A stretch of DNA of 44,215 nucleotides, taken from positions 1-44,215 of the forward strand of contig WTGC01000128.1 of assembly GCA_011523705.1 (NCBI GenBank), in the 5' to 3' direction. Both the position numbers and the translations under genes were made by a program. The notes under the pieces are model-generated. The model made no database searches. It was not told the origin of the DNA and worked only from the letters and a program-made list of their open reading frames with translations. How positions within the stretch are numbered: position 1 is the first letter of the stretch; the number at the start of each line of letters is the position of its first letter. Positions 1-9,102 of this stretch are shown in pieces. The DNA is from Chloroflexota bacterium. Its GTDB lineage: Bacteria; Chloroflexota; Anaerolineae; Aggregatilineales; Phototrophicaceae.

Positions 1-588
<588 letters not shown>

Positions 589-655
589 TCAACATTCGCA
601 AGGGCGGGGAGGGGCTGCGCGCTTCCCCGCGAATCCCTCCAGCCAAGTGACGCCT

Positions 656-1099
656 ATGGCAAACTATCCCTCCAAGCTGCAGGAATACCTTGACGACTTC
701 GGTTTTATTGTATCGCGCGAGGACCGCGTTGATTACCTGATCGATATCGCCGATGAATTCCAGCCGGTGCCGGCGTCCATCGCCAGCAAACCCTACGACG
801 AAGCGCATCGCGTCATCGGCTGCGAGTCGGAGGCTTTTGTCTGGGCGATCGACCGACCGGATGGCACGCTAGACTTCTACTTTGATGTGCTGAATCCGCA
901 AGGGCTTTCGGCGATGGCGATGAGCGCGATCCTGGATCAAGCCTGCTCCGGCGCGCCGCTCGATCAGGTGGCGGCAATCACCGGCGAAGTGGTCTTCACC
1001 TTTTTCGGCAAAGATATTTCCATGGGCAAGGGACGTGGGCTGACCGAGCTCATCAACGCGGTCGTGTTCCAGGCTAGACAGCGTCTCCATTCTGATTGA
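656..1099 (+). CDS. sufE: SufE family Fe-S cluster assembly / sulfur acceptor protein
   Basis: This 147-residue protein has the usual SufE length. It carries the family signature around VIGCES, with the sulfur-accepting cysteine at residue 56. SufE takes persulfide sulfur from a cysteine desulfurase (SufS) or a partner sulfurtransferase and passes it to the SufBCD scaffold in the cytoplasm. ATG at 656 is chosen because homology starts at once (MANYPSKLQEYLDDF). A GTG at 647 is an alternative, and no strong ribosome-binding site separates them. The gene follows the rhodanese gene by 67 bases and is probably co-transcribed with it. Its last 26 bases overlap the end of the convergent acetyltransferase gene. 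No sufBCDS genes are in the window. Confidence 0.92.
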   Translation: MANYPSKLQEYLDDFGFIVSREDRVDYLIDIADEFQPVPASIASKPYDEAHRVIGCESEAFVWAIDRPDGTLDFYFDVLNPQGLSAMAMSAILDQACSGAPLDQVAAITGEVVFTFFGKDISMGKGRGLTELINAVVFQARQRLHSD

Positions 1100-1625
1100 T
1101 GGGTTCCATGCCCAAGAAAGAGTCGCTGGGAGCGCCCTGCGTGTACACCGCCTCGGTGCCCAGCATGCCGCGATAGGCGCGCGACGGCTCTGAATCCGGG
1201 ATGACGGCCGCGCCCACCTTTTCGTAGTAGCCGACCGGACCCGCCCCGCCGATGATCGCATACATATAGCCGGCGTCGCGCATGGCGTGCAAGGTCGCCA
1301 GCAAGAGCGCTGTACCGATGCCATTGCCCCGTTCGGCCGCGTCCACGCCGGTTGGACCGAAGAAATTCTTGAAGGTCGTATCGTAGCAGGCGAAGCCCAA
1401 AATCTGATCGCCCCGATGCGCCAGCATAACTGTGGTCGGATGGACCGAAAAGCCCGCATCCGCTTCGCTAACCCAATACTCGCTGAAGTGTTCGCGGATC
1501 CAGCCGAGCACCAGGAATTTCTCCGGCGTCATCACGCGGCGAATATTGACGCCAAGGGCGCGCTGGCTCGCGATCGCGGGTTCGAGCGCCGGCAGATCGT
1601 ATAGCTTGACTATCATATCTGGCAT
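1074..1625 (-). CDS. GNAT family N-acetyltransferase
   Basis: A 183-residue protein with one GNAT fold. The acetyl-CoA pyrophosphate-binding loop (motif A, R/Q-x-x-G-x-G/A) is seen as RGNGIG at residues 99-104, followed by the expected helix TALLLATLHAM. A C-terminal GYYEKVGAAV stretch matches motif B, where the Tyr often protonates the leaving CoA. The substrate cannot be predicted. The N-terminal 60 residues are not distinctive. The start at 1625 lacks a well-spaced ribosome-binding site (AGGAG lies about 12 bases upstream), and ATG at 1616 is possible. It is convergent with sufE and overlaps it at the 3' end. Confidence 0.85.
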   Translation of the reverse strand: MPDMIVKLYDLPALEPAIASQRALGVNIRRVMTPEKFLVLGWIREHFSEYWVSEADAGFSVHPTTVMLAHRGDQILGFACYDTTFKNFFGPTGVDAAERGNGIGTALLLATLHAMRDAGYMYAIIGGAGPVGYYEKVGAAVIPDSEPSRAYRGMLGTEAVYTQGAPSDSFLGMEPINQNGDAV

Positions 1626-1826
1626 GGCTCACACGCTCCTGTCTAGCGTCGTTCTAAGCTGCCGATCCGGTTCTCAAGCATCAATGTACAAAGACTTGCA
1701 ATTACAGTTTACCTAGTTTTCCCGTTTCCGCTTGCTTATCTGGCGGCACTCTGAGCTTGGCATGGCAGCGGAACGAACGACGGACTATGATTAGCGCTGG
1801 TGGACACTAAGGAAGCGAGCGAATCC

Positions 1827-2951
1827 ATGAGCCTTCGACCCGAGACCAGAGCCGTTCACAGCGCGGCGACCGATCCCAGCAGCGGCGCCATCGTGCCGCC
1901 GATCGTGCTCAGCACGACTTTCGAATATGAGACGACGGGCTTAGAGCAGGATCCCGATCAACTCATTTATACACGCTGGCAGAATCCCAACCGCGCCGAG
2001 CTGGAGAGCACGATGGCCGCGCTCGAGGGCGGCGCCGTCGCTCATGCTATATCCAGCGGCTCAGCGGCGATGCTCACCATCTTCCAGGCGCTGCGCCCCG
2101 GCGATCACATTGTCTCGAGCGACGACATGTATTTCGGCATTCGCGTGCAGTTGAATGAATTCTTCGCGCCCTGGGGCTTGGAGACAACCTATGTCGATAT
2201 GAGCGACCTGGACGCCGTGCGCGCGGCCATGCGCCCGGAGACGCGGCTGGTCATCCTTGAGTCGCCGACCAATCCGATGATCCGCCTTGCCGACATCGCG
2301 GCCATTGCCGACATCGCCCACGAATACGAGGCGACGCTATTAGTCGATAACACCGTGGCCACGCCGGTCGCGCAGAATCCGATTCAGCTCGGGGCTGATA
2401 TCGTAGTGATTTCGTTGACCAAGTACATCGCGGGCCACCACGATGTGCTCGGCGGCGTCGTCATTTTCGCGGCGGAAGACGAGCTGGCGCAGCGGGTTAT
2501 GCGGCTGGTGCGGATTGGCGGCGGCGTACTGTCGCCGATGAATTGCTGGCTGGCGGCGCGTGGGCTGCAGAGCCTGTCGCCGCGCGTTCGCGCCCACAGC
2601 GAGAGCGCGCTGGAGGTGGCCTGTTTCCTGGCGGAGCATCCCAAGATTGAGCGCGTGCTCTACCCGCACCATCCCAGCCATCCGCAATATGAACTTGCGT
2701 TGCGGCAGATGGCAGTGGGGAGCGGCTTAATGTCGATATTGGTCAAAGGAGGGCGCGGATCCGCTATTGAACTGGTGAATCGGCTGCGGCTCTTCACCAG
2801 CGCGACCAGCTTCGGCGGCACGCACAGCTTAATTGAGCATCGCGAATCGATCGAAGAAGGCTCGGCGACGCCGGCTAACTTGCTGCGCGTTTCAATCGGG
2901 CTGGAGCATCCGGCCGATTTAATCGCGGACTTGCAGCAGGCGCTGGCGTGA
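1827..2951 (+). CDS. PLP-dependent trans-sulfuration enzyme (cystathionine gamma-synthase/lyase family)
   Basis: A 374-residue member of the Cys/Met-metabolism PLP enzymes. The Schiff-base lysine is K199 in SLTKYIAGHHD. Upstream are the cofactor-binding LESPTNP and LVDNTVATP blocks, and near the N-terminus the family's TRWQNPN segment, which contacts PLP phosphate from the neighbouring subunit. These enzymes make or break C-S bonds in cystathionine, homocysteine or methionine. Sequence alone does not separate gamma-synthase, gamma-lyase and methionine gamma-lyase. ATG 1827 is preferred because AAGGAAG lies about 11 bases upstream and the family's N-terminus (RPETRAVH) begins there; a GTG at 1800 would add nine residues. 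The next gene overlaps by four bases. Confidence 0.9.
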   Translation: MSLRPETRAVHSAATDPSSGAIVPPIVLSTTFEYETTGLEQDPDQLIYTRWQNPNRAELESTMAALEGGAVAHAISSGSAAMLTIFQALRPGDHIVSSDDMYFGIRVQLNEFFAPWGLETTYVDMSDLDAVRAAMRPETRLVILESPTNPMIRLADIAAIADIAHEYEATLLVDNTVATPVAQNPIQLGADIVVISLTKYIAGHHDVLGGVVIFAAEDELAQRVMRLVRIGGGVLSPMNCWLAARGLQSLSPRVRAHSESALEVACFLAEHPKIERVLYPHHPSHPQYELALRQMAVGSGLMSILVKGGRGSAIELVNRLRLFTSATSFGGTHSLIEHRESIEEGSATPANLLRVSIGLEHPADLIADLQQALA

Positions 2952-3313
2952 TCTATCACATCACCAAGGGCTCAGCTTGGGCGGAAGCGCAGAAACGCGG
3001 GAGTTACCGCGCGGCATCGCTGGTAAGTGAGGGCTTCATACACTGCTCGACGCGCGATCAACTTCTCAAAGTAGCTAACAGATTCTATTGCGGCGAGACC
3101 GACTTGCTCGTGCTGTGCATAGACGAAGGCAGACTCGGCGCCGAACTGCGCTGGGAAGCGCCCGCCCATCCGCAACCGACTGGAACGGTCGCGAACCTTG
3201 TTGAAGCGCTCTTTCCGCATCTGTATGGTCCGCTGAACCTAGATGCTGTGGTCGCCGTCCACGAACTCCGAGAGGGAGCGTCCGGCTTTGCCCTGCCGCC
3301 GGGATTACCTTGA
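2948..3313 (+). CDS. DUF952 family protein
   Basis: A 121-residue soluble protein matching DUF952: it opens with IYHI, has the central GFIHCST block, then a hydrophobic strand (LLVLCID) and a conserved PHLYGPLN segment. The function of the family is not established; its fold is distantly related to ADP-ribosyl-transfer domains. The start is a GTG whose last bases form the TGA stop of the preceding PLP enzyme (overlap GTGA), so translation is almost certainly coupled to it. That coupling hints at a small-molecule role near sulfur amino-acid metabolism, but this is inference. Confidence 0.85.
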   Translation: MIYHITKGSAWAEAQKRGSYRAASLVSEGFIHCSTRDQLLKVANRFYCGETDLLVLCIDEGRLGAELRWEAPAHPQPTGTVANLVEALFPHLYGPLNLDAVVAVHELREGASGFALPPGLP

Positions 3314-3328
3314 CGACAGAAACCTACT

Positions 3329-4186
3329 CTAACCGACGCCGGTCGCCCTAGCGCTGTATTCCCAAAGGCGCTTCTGCTGCTCGTGGTCGTAGGAGTTGTC
3401 GCTAGACTGCTTCTGCTGTTTCTCGTGCCAATATTTGCCGCTGATGCCCGCGACTTCCGCTGACGATGCGAGGTAGACGAGGGTCTCGGCGCCTTTCTGC
3501 GGTGAAATCCCAAATAGTCTCTGCGCCAGTTTGATAATGCCGGACCAGAGACGACCGGTGTTGTGCCCGAAGCCGGTAGAGACCAGTCCGGGATGCAAAG
3601 CGTTGACGGTTACCGCCCTGTCCTCCAGCCGCCGCGCCAACGCATAGGTAAATTGCACATTCATCAGCTTGCTGGCGCCGTAGCTATTCATGACACTGTA
3701 GCCGCTTTCGTCGCGCAGGTTGTCCAGGCGCAAAGTGGCGTTTCGATGCGCGCTAGACGAGACGTTGATGATGCGCGCCTCGCCCTGCTCCTCCGCCGTC
3801 CGCATTAAAATATCAAGCAGAAGGTTGGTCAGCAAATAATAGCTCAAGTGGTTGAGCGCAAAGGTCATCTCGTAGCCGTCGACCGATGTCTGAAATTGGG
3901 AAAAGACAGCGCCGGCGTTGTTCAGCAAGACATCCAGCCGATCATACTTGGAGCGGAATTCATCAGCGATGCGCCGAATCTCGTCTATGGAAGAAAGATC
4001 CGCGACCAGCATGTCAATTTTGGAGCTGCCGCTCAATATCTTCAGGTCCATGCTGACTTTGCGCGTTTTGATCGGGTCGCGGCCGACGATGACGACCTCG
4101 GCGCCCATATTCATGAGTTCGAGCGCCGCCTGCACCCCAATGCCGTTGGTCGCGCCGGTGATGAGAACGCGCTTGCCAGTCATCAT
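3329..4186 (-). CDS. Short-chain dehydrogenase/reductase (retinol-dehydrogenase-like)
   Basis: A classical SDR of about 285 residues. It has the NAD(P)-binding TGATNGIG motif at residues 10-17, the NNAG motif, the catalytic Ser in NVSSSAH, and the YxxxK pair at Y169 and K173. The long form with an extended C-terminus resembles the retinol dehydrogenase/WW-domain oxidoreductase-like group common in bacteria; the substrate is unknown. Three consecutive ATG codons (4189, 4186, 4183) follow GGAGGAAG at 4191-4198. The middle one has the best spacing (7 bases from GGAGG). An upstream ATG at 4222 has no such site. It appears to be a single-gene unit, with the stop 15 bases from that of the convergent DUF952 gene. 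Confidence 0.9.
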   Translation of the reverse strand: MMTGKRVLITGATNGIGVQAALELMNMGAEVVIVGRDPIKTRKVSMDLKILSGSSKIDMLVADLSSIDEIRRIADEFRSKYDRLDVLLNNAGAVFSQFQTSVDGYEMTFALNHLSYYLLTNLLLDILMRTAEEQGEARIINVSSSAHRNATLRLDNLRDESGYSVMNSYGASKLMNVQFTYALARRLEDRAVTVNALHPGLVSTGFGHNTGRLWSGIIKLAQRLFGISPQKGAETLVYLASSAEVAGISGKYWHEKQQKQSSDNSYDHEQQKRLWEYSARATGVG

Positions 4187-4254
4187 CATACTTCCTCCAT
4201 ATACGCTGATCGGACTGTCCAAAGGGCTCGCTCGTCAGGCTGAGAGAAACGCGC

Positions 4255-4275
4255 GGGCGACTCACAGAGTCGCCC
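4255..4275. repeat. Perfect inverted repeat GGGCGACTC-ACA-GAGTCGCCC
   Basis: Two perfect 9-base arms with a 3-base loop, followed by CTACATA. It sits in the gap between the SDR start and the RraA-family gene end. A one-mismatch copy occurs at 39999-40019, again followed by CCTACA, so this is a dispersed intergenic repeat. It may also fold in the mRNA, but no U-tract makes it an obvious terminator. Confidence 0.75.
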
Positions 4276-4348
4276 CTACATATCCCATATTTGTTGTTTC
4301 ATTGACTGCAACTAGTTGAGTCTTGACGATCGCTTCTACGTATTCAAA

Positions 4349-5071
4349 CTACTCCTCGTCGTCTCCGTAGCTGTGCCCGCCGAAGATCGCGCGAATCTCG
4401 GCGGCCGACTTGGCGGCCTGCAAAGCGCTCATTCTGGCGGCTTCTTCTTTCTGCAAGGCGCGCGCGTTGGTCAGCACCGCCTCCAGCTGATCGGCGGGGA
4501 ATTTGCAGGCGCCGTTTTCGTCCATGTGAATCAGCTCGCCCGGTGCGACATCCATGCCGCCGACCGCGACCGGCACATTGACGGCATGCACCGCCATCGC
4601 GCCATGGCCCGCCGTCACGCCGCTCAACATATACTGAAAGTCCATTTCGCGGATCTCGTCCAGGTCGCGCGAGGGACCGTTCGACAGCAAGCCGACGCAG
4701 CCCAGCGCCTTCATCGCCGAGACCATATTGCCGCCGGCCAAGCCCACCTTGTCGGCAATCTCGGCTGGGAACTTTTGCTCGATCACCAGCACCGTCGGCT
4801 GCGGCGACGCTTCCATCGCCTCGAGCACGTCCACGAAGCTGAGACGTGAATAATTCGGATCGGGCAGGCCATAGACGCAAGTGACGGCATAACCGACGCG
4901 GCGCCCCAATTCGGGATACATGCAGCGGATCGACGTGTCCGTGTACCAATTCTCGCTCCAGGGATTGTAGAGCCCCAAACATAACGGCGAGTCCGGATAT
5001 GTCGCGACCACATTGGTAATCGATGGCGTATCGAAATTCTTCAGTTCTTCCAGCATCTGTCTTTGATTCAT
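4349..5071 (-). CDS. RraA-like / HMG-aldolase-type protein
   Basis: About 240 residues with the RraA-family core. The GGNMVSAMKALGCVG segment is followed by NGPSRD, whose Arg-Asp pair binds substrate and metal in the aldolase members. Later come VNVPVAVGG and DENGACKFP, typical of the family's C-terminal half. Family members include 4-hydroxy-4-methyl-2-oxoglutarate aldolase, oxaloacetate decarboxylases and RNase E inhibitors. No RNase E is seen here and RNase Y is present, so a small-molecule lyase role is more likely (inference). The start at 5071 is placed after GCAGGGACGC; a further ATG at 5107 is possible. The C-terminal acidic tail (YGDDEE) is unusual but not diagnostic. Confidence 0.85.
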   Translation of the reverse strand: MNQRQMLEELKNFDTPSITNVVATYPDSPLCLGLYNPWSENWYTDTSIRCMYPELGRRVGYAVTCVYGLPDPNYSRLSFVDVLEAMEASPQPTVLVIEQKFPAEIADKVGLAGGNMVSAMKALGCVGLLSNGPSRDLDEIREMDFQYMLSGVTAGHGAMAVHAVNVPVAVGGMDVAPGELIHMDENGACKFPADQLEAVLTNARALQKEEAARMSALQAAKSAAEIRAIFGGHSYGDDEE

Positions 5072-5219
5072 GCGTCCCTGCCTCACCATTCGGTCATAGC
5101 CGAGCATTGTACATGGCGTCTCGGCATTGCGAACAGGTTTCGCTTTCGCTTAGCGGAGCAATCACGCCAGAAAACGGCTATCGTCTGCAACAGCGTTAGC
5201 AGCAAAAATTACCACCCAA

Positions 5220-5385
5220 TACACCGAAAGAGAAAGAGAAAGAGAACACCGAGAATAGCTGTTGGAAGTGCTGGTTGGCAGCGACAGCTTCTGCCTTGGG
5301 GCGGCGGCAATAGTTGCGAAAAGGTCGCAGACATACCTAATTCTCTGTGCTCTCATATGAACTCGGTGTCCTCGGTGGCAAAAGA
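5220..5385. repeat. Dispersed intergenic repeat element of the ACCGAG/ACAGAG type, with GAAAGA microsatellite
   Basis: The roughly 345-base gap between the RraA-like start and the MFS gene end holds no convincing gene. It contains three tandem GAAAGA units (5226-5246) flanked by ACACCGA and AACACCGAGA. About 100 bases later the right side reads TTCTCTGTGCTCTC, then AACTCGGTGTCCTCGGTGG, which is the opposite strand of CACCGAGGACACCGAG. The two sides therefore form loose terminal inverted repeats of a roughly 165-base element. A related element with ACAGAGGACACAGAG is at 23800-23990. Confidence 0.55.
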
Positions 5386-5416
5386 ATTGTCGTGCGATTG
5401 CTCAATTTCGCGCGCC

Positions 5417-6670
5417 CTAATCCGGGGCGTCTCGCCGCGAGTGTTTCGCATTCAACGTGAGGCGAAAGACGGGAAGGATCGGCAGCAGCAAAAGCGCCGA
5501 CAGCGAAATCGCCAGCCGGACCGATGAGAGCAAGCCAATTGCGCCGACGACGGGTCCACCCGCGATTTGCCCGAAAGCGTCGGCCTGCCCTTGAATCGAA
5601 AGCACGGTGGCGCGGACGTTGGATTCGGTATGCTGATTGATCCAAGCCTCCATCAAGGGATTGCGGACCGCGCGCGCCGCGCCCGTCAGCCACAAGCCGA
5701 GCAGCACGAGCGCAATTCTCTCGGCGAGGACGAAGAGAAGCACACTACCGATCAGCGCCGCGTAGACGCCGATCAGGGTCAGCACGACCCGCCTGTTGTC
5801 GGACAAATCGAGACGCCTCCGCAGAACCTCGGTCGCCGCCAGCGTGAGGGGCATGGAAACAGCGCTGATGACGCCGAACCACAGGATTTCGTCGAAGGGC
5901 CCCAATTGCGGCAGCGTAAAGTTGCCGAGCAGATGCGCCGTCCAGAGCCGATCGAATCCTTCGCTGAAAGCGCCATGAATCACAGTAGCGAGCAGGATCA
6001 GTAGCAGGATGTGACGGCGTCGTATCAGCGATGCGCCGGCGCGAAAGGTCGCAAAAAACGTCCGCCAAGATTCTCGCTCGTTCGCGGTACGTCCTTGGAA
6101 TCCCGATTCCGGCATAACGGCAATCAGAATCGCCGACAAGAGCAGAAGCAGCAATCCTCCGGCGACGATCGTCAGCTGCAAGCTGATGCTCGCCAGCGCC
6201 ACGCTAAAGAAGATTGCCGAGAAGCTGGCAAGCTGCGCCACCTGCGCCGCTCGCAAAAAGGCGGCGCCCGCCCGCGCCTGGCCGATTTCATCGACGATCC
6301 ATGCTGAAGTCGCTCCGCTAAGACAAGTATAGCCGACACCCAGGATAATCCGAGACAGGAGCAGCGACCCGAAGAACGGAAAACTGCCTTCGACTATGAA
6401 ACCGCAGCCCAAGAGAAAGAATCCCAAGATGACGGATAAGCGCCGACTGTAAACATCGGCAATCACGCCTGTGGGTATCTCCATCAGGAAGGCGGTTAAC
6501 TCAAGCGTCGTGCCGATCAGGACCAGTTGCAGGGGATTCAAGCCGACCTGCTTGATCTGAAACACTATGTTGATCGTGAACACCGTCGTCAGGGCAAATG
6601 CCTGCACGGCCGTGAAGACCAGGAATAGTTTATAAGCGTCCGCCTTGGGAAAGAATGATTTCGGCGCCAC
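5417..6670 (-). CDS. MFS transporter
   Basis: A 417-residue integral membrane protein with about 12 hydrophobic segments. The motif-A-like loop between helices 2 and 3 reads GVIADVYSRRLSV, as in drug and metabolite exporters of the major facilitator superfamily. The substrate is not predictable. It starts with GTG at 6670 and no good ribosome-binding site, only 13 bases after the stop of the phosphotransferase gene, so it is probably translated from the same mRNA. Pairing of an APH-like kinase with an efflux-type MFS resembles antibiotic-modification/export pairs, but neither protein is clearly a resistance determinant. Confidence 0.85.
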   Translation of the reverse strand: MAPKSFFPKADAYKLFLVFTAVQAFALTTVFTINIVFQIKQVGLNPLQLVLIGTTLELTAFLMEIPTGVIADVYSRRLSVILGFFLLGCGFIVEGSFPFFGSLLLSRIILGVGYTCLSGATSAWIVDEIGQARAGAAFLRAAQVAQLASFSAIFFSVALASISLQLTIVAGGLLLLLLSAILIAVMPESGFQGRTANERESWRTFFATFRAGASLIRRRHILLLILLATVIHGAFSEGFDRLWTAHLLGNFTLPQLGPFDEILWFGVISAVSMPLTLAATEVLRRRLDLSDNRRVVLTLIGVYAALIGSVLLFVLAERIALVLLGLWLTGAARAVRNPLMEAWINQHTESNVRATVLSIQGQADAFGQIAGGPVVGAIGLLSSVRLAISLSALLLLPILPVFRLTLNAKHSRRDAPD

Positions 6671-6683
6671 TAAAATCTCGCAG

Positions 6684-7727
6684 TCATAGGGTCGGCGTGG
6701 AGCGGCGCAGGATACCAGTTTCGAGGAAGACTTTCAATTCTTCGCAGCGTCCGGCGATGAGAGCGGGCGCAACCTCGCGCAGTTCCGGATTGTCCATATT
6801 AGAGAGCAGCCAGCGAATCGACGCAAGCTGCCGCGCGGAGATGAATGTCTCCAGCAGCGCCCGATCGCCTTTGTCCAAGCGTCTGACTGATGTGTATCCG
6901 CGCCACATCGCGTCTTCGAGCAGGCAATAATCGGCTGCTCGTTCGCCCTTCAACTGCCAGAGGAGCGGCGCCAGGTCGTAGAGATAGAAGCCCCAGCCGC
7001 AGTACTCGAAGTCCAGCGCGGCCATAGAATCCGCTCGGAACAAGATATTCTTCGCCAGCAAATCGGCGTGTATCAAGCCCATCGCATCAGGCTTAGTCGC
7101 CAGCTGAGACATCGTCGGCCGCAGCTGCCGCGCCACCTGATCGAGGATGCCGTTTTGTTCCGCGCGCAGCGAGACGCCCTCTGATGGCGAAGCGTAGGGA
7201 GAATCGTCGCCGAACAAGCCGTCCCAATCCAAACGCGGTCCCTCGAAGTCTCCGGCAGACCTGAATTGGGCTTGGCTGTGCAGCGCGCCCAGGTATGCGC
7301 CGATGCGATTGACGTCGTTCGCGCTCAAATCTCGCGCTGTTTTGCTCTCGCCCTCGATATATTCAAAGATCGCGGCATGGACGACTGAGGACCGAGGCAG
7401 CAAATCATGCCGTAATTCAATCGACAGTTTCTCGCGACCGGCAACCAGCGCCACGATTGGGCATGGCGCCAATAGATGCGTTTCGCGGCGGATTGAAGTC
7501 AGCCACTTCAGCTCAGACCGCAGCCGGGCGGCATCTGTACTGCCCGGTGGATACAAGCGCAGCACATAATCGGCATCGCCTGCGATGACGCGGAAAACTA
7601 CGTTGCTGCCACGCCCCAGCCAGCGCATCTTCTGCGGCAGGATGTCCCAGCGCTTCAACGCGCCGTGAGCGATTTCCAGCCACAGCTGCCGCTGCTGATC
7701 TATTGTTCGGTTCTCACAGTTGGTCAT
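6684..7727 (-). CDS. Aminoglycoside phosphotransferase (APH) family kinase
   Basis: A 347-residue protein with the APH/choline-kinase fold. The catalytic loop is HADLLAKN with D222 as base and N227 as metal ligand. The metal-binding Asp is D239 in LDFEYCGWG. The N-lobe has GRGSNVVFRV as a nucleotide-binding loop and a VLRLYPP strand that lacks an obvious lysine at the usual place; an Arg is there instead. The family phosphorylates hydroxyl groups of aminoglycosides, homoserine, choline or similar compounds, and the substrate here is unknown. First gene of a two-gene unit with the downstream MFS transporter; it diverges from lspA. Confidence 0.85.
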   Translation of the reverse strand: MTNCENRTIDQQRQLWLEIAHGALKRWDILPQKMRWLGRGSNVVFRVIAGDADYVLRLYPPGSTDAARLRSELKWLTSIRRETHLLAPCPIVALVAGREKLSIELRHDLLPRSSVVHAAIFEYIEGESKTARDLSANDVNRIGAYLGALHSQAQFRSAGDFEGPRLDWDGLFGDDSPYASPSEGVSLRAEQNGILDQVARQLRPTMSQLATKPDAMGLIHADLLAKNILFRADSMAALDFEYCGWGFYLYDLAPLLWQLKGERAADYCLLEDAMWRGYTSVRRLDKGDRALLETFISARQLASIRWLLSNMDNPELREVAPALIAGRCEELKVFLETGILRRSTPTL

Positions 7728-7794
7728 TCAGCAGTCCGCGACAATAATTATCGGCCCAAATGCCGTCGACTGACTTCGAAAACTACGTTTGGAT

Positions 7795-7821
7795 TTGGCT
7801 GTAGGCAATGTCTGATAGAAT
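7795..7821 (+). promoter_or_regulatory. Possible sigma70-type promoter of lspA
   Basis: TTGGCT at 7795-7800 and TAGAAT at 7816-7821 are separated by 15 bases, about 30 bases before the lspA start. The -10 match is good; the short spacer makes this a weak call. Confidence 0.3.
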
Positions 7822-7850
7822 GAGGCAGGCAAGTTCAGTTGGAGCGCTCC

Positions 7851-8384
7851 ATGCGGAAATGGATGATGCTGGCCGGTTCTTTCGCTCTCGCCGCCATACT
7901 CGATCAAATCACGAAGTCTTGGGCGCTATCCAACTTGATGCTGTACGAGAGCATTCAGCCGCTGCCAGCGCTGGCGCCCTTCTTCCAGTTGACGCGCAGC
8001 AGCAACACCGGCGCCGCCTTCGGCCTCCTGCCAATGGCGGGCGATGTCTTCCTCATCCTCGCGCTCTGCATCGTTGCCGCTCTGCTGTGGTACCTGCGCT
8101 CGCTGCCGGCGGAATCGCGCCTGGCGCCCTTCGCCATCGGGCTGGTCATCGGTGGCGCCGTCGGCAACATCATTGATCGCCTGCAGCACGGCCACGTCGT
8201 CGACTTCATCCATTATCAGATCCCGAATTTGATCTCGAATGTTTCCAATCTGGCCGATCACGCCATCGTTCTAGGCGTCATGCTGATATTCGCTGAAAGT
8301 CTCTGGCGAGAGCGCAGCGGCCGGGAGGCGCAGTCGGCGCCGCGCGCTATGGATCAGGCGCGCGAACCGGAAGACGCTACATGA
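7851..8384 (+). CDS. lspA: Lipoprotein signal peptidase (signal peptidase II)
   Basis: A 177-residue protein with four hydrophobic segments, the normal LspA length. It cleaves the signal peptide of prolipoproteins after lipidation by Lgt. Conserved boxes are present: SSNTGAAFG (residues 50-58), GNIIDRLQHGHVVDF and SNLADHAIVLG. The catalytic aspartates are D118 (VVDF) and D136 (LAD). ATG 7851 is preferred over an upstream TTG because GGAG lies six bases before it. The substrate-modifying enzyme Lgt is encoded at 29102-30193. The last eight bases overlap the convergent GNAT gene. Confidence 0.95.
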   Translation: MRKWMMLAGSFALAAILDQITKSWALSNLMLYESIQPLPALAPFFQLTRSSNTGAAFGLLPMAGDVFLILALCIVAALLWYLRSLPAESRLAPFAIGLVIGGAVGNIIDRLQHGHVVDFIHYQIPNLISNVSNLADHAIVLGVMLIFAESLWRERSGREAQSAPRAMDQAREPEDAT

Positions 8385-8898
8385 TCTTTTCCAGTTCGAT
8401 TTCGTCGCGTATCGTGATGCCATTCAGGCCAGTGATTGGGATCTGCGGCTTGATGCGCCGCGCGTCGGCAATGGCGTTCCGGTGCACGGATACCAGTTCA
8501 TAACCGCGCTTTTGCCAGAACTTGAGCGCATCGAGATTGTCATTGGTGGTGACGAGCCAAAGCCGCTTTATGCCCGCCTCGCGCGCCCATTCCTCGACCG
8601 CTTCCACAAGCGCGCTGCCGACGCCCATCGCCTCGTCCAAACTGTCCAAGGTCGTAATCTCGCAATCCCTCTCGCCGATATGCACCGTGATCAAGCCAAT
8701 ATTTTCCGCCGGGGACTCTTGTTCGATTTCCTCTGCTTCCCCTTCCGCGCCGCGTTCCGCCATGAAACCCGGCAGCAGATGTCCGTAGACGGCTTTCCCG
8801 CGCGAGACGATTTGCGTCGTTCCCCACCGTTCATCCAGGAAGTGAGCAACCCACTCGCGATCGGCGCGTTCAAGGGGGCGAATGGTGAAGTCGGTCAT
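8377..8898 (-). CDS. GNAT family N-acetyltransferase
   Basis: A 173-residue GNAT protein. It starts with TIRPLERADREWVAHFL, the usual first strand and helix, and has the acetyl-CoA loop GVGSAL at residues 92-97 followed by VEAVEEWAREAG. Motif B is DALKFWQKRGYELV. An unusual acidic stretch (residues 48-62, rich in Glu) sits between the first helices and strand 4. The start at 8898 has AGGGG eight bases upstream; TTG at 8904 is less likely. It overlaps the lspA stop tail-to-tail. The substrate is unknown. Confidence 0.85.
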   Translation of the reverse strand: MTDFTIRPLERADREWVAHFLDERWGTTQIVSRGKAVYGHLLPGFMAERGAEGEAEEIEQESPAENIGLITVHIGERDCEITTLDSLDEAMGVGSALVEAVEEWAREAGIKRLWLVTTNDNLDALKFWQKRGYELVSVHRNAIADARRIKPQIPITGLNGITIRDEIELEKIM

Positions 8899-9102
8899 CG
8901 CCAAGACCCCTAACTATTCATTTCACTACAGCGACAATTATAGCCCGACTTCATTTAGTTGGAAACTTTCGCGAGCCGGCGCGTAAACTGGCTCAAATCG
9001 ACACAGGATTTGCAATATCGGAGTCAACATGGCGCCGGGTTGCGGCTGCCGGCATGGCCTGGCGAAGTGTTGAGCAGGAGTCGCTCTCTAAACTGGCTGC
9101 CG

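Noticed and set aside
4349..5071. RNase E inhibitor RraA in the strict sense
   Set aside because: No RNase E is seen and the organism has RNase Y; most RraA-fold proteins are lyases.
6684..7727. Antibiotic resistance kinase
   Set aside because: Only the general APH fold is seen; nothing identifies an aminoglycoside substrate.
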